A stretch of DNA of 64,000 bases from Streptomyces sp. R21. GTDB taxonomy: Bacteria; Actinomycetota; Actinomycetes; Streptomycetales; Streptomycetaceae. The position numbers and the translations under genes are program-made. Positions 59,856-64,000 of the stretch are shown piece by piece. The notes beneath the pieces are model-generated. The model was not told where the DNA came from and did no database searches. It saw only the letters and a program-made list of their open reading frames with translations. How positions within the stretch are numbered: the first letter of the stretch is position 1; the number at the start of each line of letters is the position of its first letter. The stretch is from positions 7,295,001 to 7,359,000 of the forward strand of contig NZ_CP163435.1 of assembly GCF_041051975.1 (NCBI RefSeq), written 5' to 3'.

Positions 59856-60779
59856 ATGGCCCTCGGATCCGCTTCCACCAGGACTGATCGCGCACGCACC
59901 GTGCGCGACATGCTCGCCACCGGCAAGAAGACCTACTCGTTCGAGTTCTCCGCGCCGAAGACCCCCAAGGGCGAGCGCAACCTGTGGAACGCGCTGCGCC
60001 GCGTCGAGGCCGTCGCCCCCGACTTCGTCTCCGTGACCTACGGCGCAGGCGGCTCCACGCGCGCGGGCACCGTCAAGGAGACCGAGCAGATCGTCGCCGA
60101 CACGACGCTCACCCCGGTCGCCCACCTCACCGCGGTCAACCACTCCATCGCCGAGCTGCGCAACATCATCGGCCAGTACGCCGACGCCGGGATCCGCAAC
60201 ATGCTCGCGGTCCGCGGCGACCCGCCCGGCGACCCGATGGGCGACTGGGTGCCGCACCCCCGCGGCCTGACCTACGCCGCCGAACTCGTCCGTCTCATCA
60301 AGGAGTCCGGCGACTTCTGCGTCGGCGTCGCGGCCTTCCCGGAGATGCACCCGCGCTCCGCCGAGTGGGACCTCGACGTCGAGCACTTCGTCGACAAGTG
60401 CCGCGCCGGCGCCGACTACGCGATCACGCAGATGTTCTTCCAGCCCGAGTCCTATCTGCGCCTTCGTGACCGTGTCGGCGCCGCCGGCTGCGAGACCCCG
60501 GTGATTCCCGAGGTGATGCCGGTGACCAGCGTGAAGATGCTGGAGCGCCTGCCGCAGCTCAGCAACGCCGCCATCCCCGCCGTCCTGAAAGAGCGGATCC
60601 TCACAGCCGAAGACGATCCGGCGGCTGTACGCTCCATTGGCATTGAGTTCGCGACGGAGTTCTGCGCGAAGCTGCTGGACGAGGGAGTCCCCGGACTGCA
60701 CTTCATCACGCTCAACAACTCCACGGCGACGCTGGAAATCTACGAAAATCTGGGGCTGCACCACCCACAGCAGGCCTAG
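59856..60779 (+). CDS. metF: Methylenetetrahydrofolate reductase
   Basis: 307 residues. FAD TIM barrel with FEFSAPKTPKGE (catalytic Glu), FVSVTYGAGGSTR, NMLAVRGDPPGD, ITQMFFQPESY and PVIPEVMPVTS. Reduces methylene-THF to methyl-THF for methionine synthesis. TAACCT ends six bases before the ATG (leaderless likely). Just upstream, TGTCCGA and TCGGACA about 30 bases apart form a dyad that may be an operator. Co-directional with the following membrane protein. Confidence 0.93.
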   Translation: MALGSASTRTDRARTVRDMLATGKKTYSFEFSAPKTPKGERNLWNALRRVEAVAPDFVSVTYGAGGSTRAGTVKETEQIVADTTLTPVAHLTAVNHSIAELRNIIGQYADAGIRNMLAVRGDPPGDPMGDWVPHPRGLTYAAELVRLIKESGDFCVGVAAFPEMHPRSAEWDLDVEHFVDKCRAGADYAITQMFFQPESYLRLRDRVGAAGCETPVIPEVMPVTSVKMLERLPQLSNAAIPAVLKERILTAEDDPAAVRSIGIEFATEFCAKLLDEGVPGLHFITLNNSTATLEIYENLGLHHPQQA

Positions 60780-60836
60780 ACCGGTCGCACCCGCGTACGA
60801 CACACTGCGTAGCGGCCACCTGGGAGAGGGGCGTAC

Positions 60837-61808
60837 ATGGGCTTTACGGTCCTCTACATCGCGTTCGGCATCGTCGCGCTGTGGCTGCTCGGCGAGGTCC
60901 TGCTGCAGTACAAGGCGCGGCTGCGCTGGCGACTGCTCGCCTTCGTCGGTTTCCTCGGCGTCGTCCTCGGCGTACTGAGCCGTTCCGTCGTGGTCATAGG
61001 CCTCGGTGCCGCCGCCTTCACGGTCGGCCAGACCTACGTCACCCTGTCGTTCCGCCGCGGCTTCGCGTCCGGCTGGGCCGTCCGCAACCGTCCGGGCGCC
61101 GGCGTCATGAGCGGTGGCAAGGGCGGCAAGAGCAAGCGCCGCCGCGGCGAGCCCGATCACCAGGAACCGACGCTGGAGGTCACCGACCTCGAAGCGACCG
61201 GCGAGGCCGCGTACACGCAGGACGAGGCATACGACGACTACGACCGTGACGACGTGTTCCGTCCCGCGCAGCCCGTCGAGACGATGGCCTCGGCCGCCGA
61301 GAGCACCGCCGTCTACGAGCCGCAGCCGCTGCCCGAGGACACCGGCCAGTACGGCGTCTACACCGACGCGGCGTACGCGGCCGCCACCGACCCCTCCTAC
61401 GCGGCCACCGCCCAGGCCCAGGACCCCAGCCAGAACTTCGCGTACGACGGATACACCGGCTACGACCAGCAGCAGTACGCCTACGACACCACCGGACAGC
61501 AGCAGTACGCCGCCTACTCCGATCCGTACATCGGCACCCAGACCTACGGCGGAGCCACGTACGACACCACCTACGGCGGCGAGCAGCAGCAGTACGGCCA
61601 GCAGCAGGGCTACGCCCAGGACCCGTACGCCACGGGCGGCTACGGCGGCGAGACCCCGGCCGGCGGCCTCTGGGTGCCACAGCAGCGCAGCACCGACGAC
61701 CCGTACGGCGGCGAACTCCCGCCGGAGCAGCCGTATCCGTACCAGGACAACGGCAACGGCAACGTCCAGGGCAACGGGACCGGGTACGACGAGCAGTACC
61801 GGTACTGA
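60837..61808 (+). CDS. Membrane protein with long Tyr/Gln/Gly-rich disordered tail
   Basis: 323 residues. Two to three transmembrane helices lie in residues 1-70 (VLYIAFGIVALWLLGEVLL, LLAFVGFLGVVLGVLS), then a basic patch GGKGGKSKRRRG. From about 110 to the end the protein is low-complexity with many Tyr, Gln, Asp, Gly and Ala (YDQQQYAYD, GEQQQYGQQQGYAQD), prion-like in composition. The tail should be cytoplasmic and could bind partners or form condensates; its many Tyr are potential phosphorylation sites. Conserved position after metF recalled from Streptomyces. Function unknown. Confidence 0.83.
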   Translation: MGFTVLYIAFGIVALWLLGEVLLQYKARLRWRLLAFVGFLGVVLGVLSRSVVVIGLGAAAFTVGQTYVTLSFRRGFASGWAVRNRPGAGVMSGGKGGKSKRRRGEPDHQEPTLEVTDLEATGEAAYTQDEAYDDYDRDDVFRPAQPVETMASAAESTAVYEPQPLPEDTGQYGVYTDAAYAAATDPSYAATAQAQDPSQNFAYDGYTGYDQQQYAYDTTGQQQYAAYSDPYIGTQTYGGATYDTTYGGEQQQYGQQQGYAQDPYATGGYGGETPAGGLWVPQQRSTDDPYGGELPPEQPYPYQDNGNGNVQGNGTGYDEQYRY

Positions 61809-61818
61809 GCACAGCCGT

Positions 61819-61855
61819 GTGAGGGCCCGGCGGGCAGTACCCGCCGGGCCCTCAC
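61819..61855. terminator. Bidirectional terminator
   Basis: Perfect 16-bp arms GTGAGGGCCCGGCGGG / CCCGCCGGGCCCTCAC, loop CAGTA, between convergent genes. Confidence 0.88.
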
Positions 61856-61902
61856 GCGTTCACGGCTTCCGCCGGTGCTTCGCGCTGCGGTGCCTCAGCG
61901 GT

Positions 61903-63402
61903 TCACTGCGAGCCGCGGAACTCCGGGCCCTCCACGATCAGCCCGGCGGTCAGGGCGCCCGACATGCCCGCGTGGGGCAGCCCGCCGCCCGGGTGCGCCC
62001 AGCCGCCGACCGCGAAGAGGCCCGGCATCCGGGTGCTGTTGGCCGGGTGCAGCAGACGGCCGTCCGCCGCGGCGAGCGCCGGGGCCGGAACCGCGCCGCC
62101 GTCCGCGCCCGTCGCCTCGGCGATGTCGGCCGGGGTGCGGGTCTCGTGCCAGCGGAGCCGGTCGCGGAGGTCGGGTATCGCGCGGGTGGCGACGGAGAGC
62201 ACCCGCTCCACGTCCGCCGCTGACACCTGTGCACCCGACGGCACCGTGACGGTCAGCGTGACCGCCTCGTGCTCCGCATCCGGCACCGGGGCGGGGTCGG
62301 CGGGCCGCAGCACCGTCACGGTGGGTGCGGCCGGGAACCCGGGCTGCTCCCCGAAGAGTGAGTCCAACTCGCCCTCCCGGTCCGCCGCGTGCACCACCGT
62401 CCGGTGTGCCGCTCCCTCCGGCCGTCCGCCCCGCAGCGCCACCAGCACGGTCAGCCGGCTCGGCGTGGAGCCCTCGCCGCGGGGTGCGATCTCGCCCTCG
62501 CCGCGCAGCGTCGCACTGGAGACGATGCGGTCCAGCACGCCGGGCGCAACCCCGGCCACCACGAAGTCCGCCTCCGCGACCGAGCCGTCGGAGAGCTCGA
62601 CACCGGCCGCGCGGCCGTCCTTCTCGACGAGCCGCTCGACGGCGGTCCCGAAGCGGAACTCCACCCTGCGTGCCACGCACCGCTCGTACACCGCGCGGGC
62701 CAGCTCCCTGATGCCTCCCCGCACGTACCAACTGCCGAAGGCGTGCTCCATGTAGGGCAGCACGGCCGCACTGGCCGGGGTGACCCGGGGATCGAGGCCG
62801 TACGCCAGCGCGTGGCTCTCCAGGAGGGCCGCCAGGCGCGGATCGCGCAGCTCCCACGCGCCGACCTCGGCGAGGGTGGTGGCCCGCCGGGTGCGCAGCA
62901 GCCGCTTGTGCGGCACCGCCGGATAGGGCTCGCGGTCCCCGAGCACCGACCAGTTCGGCCAGAGCGGCTCCTCCAGGAGCGGCCGGCGCGTCCGGTCCCA
63001 GGCCTCGCGCGCCCGCACCAGGAAGTCGCCCCACCGCTCGCCCGCGCCCGCCCCCAGCGCCCCGTCCAGGGCCGCTACGACCCCCGCGCGGGAGGCGTTG
63101 GGCAGCGAGACCCGCGTGCCGTCGGCGAAGACGTGAAGGGACGACGGGTCGACCTGGACCAGCTCGACGCACGCCTCCAGCGGCTCCTTGCCCGTCTTGA
63201 CGAACAGGTCGCGGTAGACCGCGGGCAGGGGGAGCAGCCCCGGGCCCGTGTCGAAGGAGAAGCCGTCGCGCTCGACGCGGCCCACCGCTCCGCCGTACGT
63301 CGCCGCGCGCTCGTACACCACCACCCGGTGGCCCGCGACGGCCAGCCGGGCAGCGGCCGCCATCGCGCCCATCCCGGCGCCGATCACCGCAATCCGTGCC
63401 AT
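61903..63402 (-). CDS. Phytoene-desaturase-like FAD oxidoreductase
   Basis: 499 residues from the ATG at MARIAVIGAGMGAM; TAAAGT ends eight bases before it. N-terminal FAD fold GAGMGAMAAAARLAVAGH, FDTGPGLLPLPAVYRDLF, and the C-terminal LFAVGGWAHPGGGLPHAGMSGAL of the CrtI family. No other carotenoid gene is in view, so the substrate may be a polyprenoid or another hydrophobic compound. Confidence 0.87.
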   Translation of the reverse strand: MARIAVIGAGMGAMAAAARLAVAGHRVVVYERAATYGGAVGRVERDGFSFDTGPGLLPLPAVYRDLFVKTGKEPLEACVELVQVDPSSLHVFADGTRVSLPNASRAGVVAALDGALGAGAGERWGDFLVRAREAWDRTRRPLLEEPLWPNWSVLGDREPYPAVPHKRLLRTRRATTLAEVGAWELRDPRLAALLESHALAYGLDPRVTPASAAVLPYMEHAFGSWYVRGGIRELARAVYERCVARRVEFRFGTAVERLVEKDGRAAGVELSDGSVAEADFVVAGVAPGVLDRIVSSATLRGEGEIAPRGEGSTPSRLTVLVALRGGRPEGAAHRTVVHAADREGELDSLFGEQPGFPAAPTVTVLRPADPAPVPDAEHEAVTLTVTVPSGAQVSAADVERVLSVATRAIPDLRDRLRWHETRTPADIAEATGADGGAVPAPALAAADGRLLHPANSTRMPGLFAVGGWAHPGGGLPHAGMSGALTAGLIVEGPEFRGSQ

Positions 63403-63608
63403 GCCAGGGACTTTATCGGCCACCACTGACAACCCGTGCCCCGGCCGTCAGCCAGGGGAAAGGCCGCCCGTCGTGACGTCTCCCGGGGGACAAAGCCCCA
63501 GGCTCCGGCCAGGAGGGAGTACGGACACGGACGCGAACGTAACCAGTCGGCAACGGTGCGTTCTGGGCATGAGTGCGCAGGGCTGAGTATCCGTACCTAG
63601 GGAGTGAG

Positions 63609-63722
63609 ATGAGTACGCGCGCGGATGGGCCCGACCTGCGCGAACGGGAGAGTGGAGGCACGGCAAGGGGCGCGGCTCCGGCACCGCCGACACGGGGCGG
63701 CGGAACGGTGCAGCGCCCTTGA
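63609..63722 (+). CDS. Possible 37-aa peptide ORF
   Basis: ATG with GGGAGTGAG directly upstream; product begins MSTRADGPDLRERES and is Gly/Ala/Pro/Thr-rich. The composition is what random high-G+C sequence also gives. Kept only because of the ribosome site. Confidence 0.2.
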   Translation: MSTRADGPDLRERESGGTARGAAPAPPTRGGGTVQRP

Positions 63723-63832
63723 CCGCTCCTTCCGCCGACCTGTCGGCGGAAGCGAGGCACGGGGGGACCCGGGGGAACGACCGAACGGGGGCCCAACGGG
63801 GGAGCACGGGGGAGTTCGGGGAAGCACCGCGA

Positions 63833-63884
63833 AGCGCCGGTGCGAGGTGGCCCGCGGGGGACGCGGCCACCTCGCACCGGCGCT
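63833..63884. terminator. 20-bp perfect hairpin terminator
   Basis: AGCGCCGGTGCGAGGTGGCC and its exact complement around a 12-base loop, followed by TTTCG on the plus strand. It lies 46 bases beyond the stop of the right-edge gene. Confidence 0.85.
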
Positions 63885-63930
63885 TTCGTGTGCGCCGACG
63901 GCCCGCCCGGACCGGCGGCTGCGGCCGGGC

Positions 63931-64000
63931 TCAGCGGCTGCCGCTCACACGCCCCTGGAGGAGCCGGGAGAGCGCCGAGTGGACATCGTCGAGAGAGCGC
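63931..64000 (-). CDS. C-terminal fragment of a gene entering from the right
   Basis: Twenty-two codons ending SLDDVHSALSRLLQGRVSGSR and TGA on the minus strand, with coding-like third positions and a strong hairpin after the stop. Too short to identify. Confidence 0.5.
   Translation of the reverse strand, partial: RSLDDVHSALSRLLQGRVSGSR

Larger units (their letters stand above)
63403..63930. other. Long intergenic region at the right end
   Basis: About 530 bases without a convincing gene. It holds the promoter side of the CrtI-like gene, one possible 37-codon ORF, and a strong hairpin that would end the gene entering from the right. Confidence 0.6.

Noticed and set aside
1..64000. Antiphage, CRISPR, prophage or secondary-metabolite cluster
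   Set aside because: No signature genes or repeat-spacer arrays; gene content is conserved housekeeping.

Overview
The window is a stretch of Streptomyces core chromosome. Codon third positions are almost all G or C, GTG and TTG starts are common, and gene content and order follow the conserved segment that in S. coelicolor runs roughly SCO2159 to SCO2100 (numbering from memory, orientation reversed here). There are no rRNA, tRNA, insertion sequences, prophage genes or CRISPR arrays. About 61 protein genes are supported, two of them cut by the window ends, plus one 23-residue leader peptide and one weak small ORF.

Layout. 1-3.4 kb: partial membrane protein, small hypothetical, adenosine kinase, and a cysteine desulfurase fused to a TusA domain. 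3.7-13.1 kb: the cytochrome bc1-aa3 branch (ctaC-ctaD-ctaF, then ctaE-qcrC-qcrA-qcrB), split by an L,D-transpeptidase lipoprotein and a degenerate receiver-domain protein. 13.2-19 kb: trpD, a SAM-IV riboswitch controlling a class V aminotransferase, a stand-alone AsnC-type ligand-binding domain, rhomboid protease, small Cys-pair protein and NYN-domain protein. 19-22.7 kb: two tandem NlpC/P60 peptidases and a lipoprotein metallopeptidase. 22.7-30.8 kb: PadR regulator and divergent MATE exporter with a 15-bp repeat array between them, GT87 and PimB-type glycosyltransferases, acyl-CoA synthetase, phosphoesterase, SRPBCC protein. 30.9-45.3 kb: divergent ArsA-like ATPase, DUF5304 protein and glkA, EEP-family hydrolase, ECF sigma factor with a membrane partner, alpha/beta hydrolase, plsC, macS-macR, pfkA, 2-hydroxyacid dehydrogenase and trpEG with its attenuated leader. 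45.6-54.4 kb: secreted DUF1906 protein, aroH, bfd/bfr with an iron box, molybdopterin oxidoreductase, His-rich DUF4396 protein with a CsoR-type box, endonuclease IV, PASTA kinase. 54.6-64 kb: thiOSG with a TPP riboswitch, reductase, Rv2175c-type DNA-binding protein, thiE, metF, a Tyr/Gln-rich membrane protein, a phytoene-desaturase-like oxidoreductase, and a gene fragment at the right edge.

How it works together. The window combines aerobic respiration, entry to glycolysis (glucokinase, phosphofructokinase), the shikimate-to-tryptophan route (aroH, trpEG, trpD), thiamine and folate/methionine metabolism, iron storage and cell-wall turnover. RNA control is prominent: SAM-IV riboswitch, TPP riboswitch and tryptophan attenuator. 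Many genes start 6-9 bases after a TANNNT-like -10 box, which suggests leaderless transcripts.

Limits. No alignments or searches were run. Family calls come from reading motifs and from memory of homologues. Starts were chosen by Shine-Dalgarno spacing and family resemblance.
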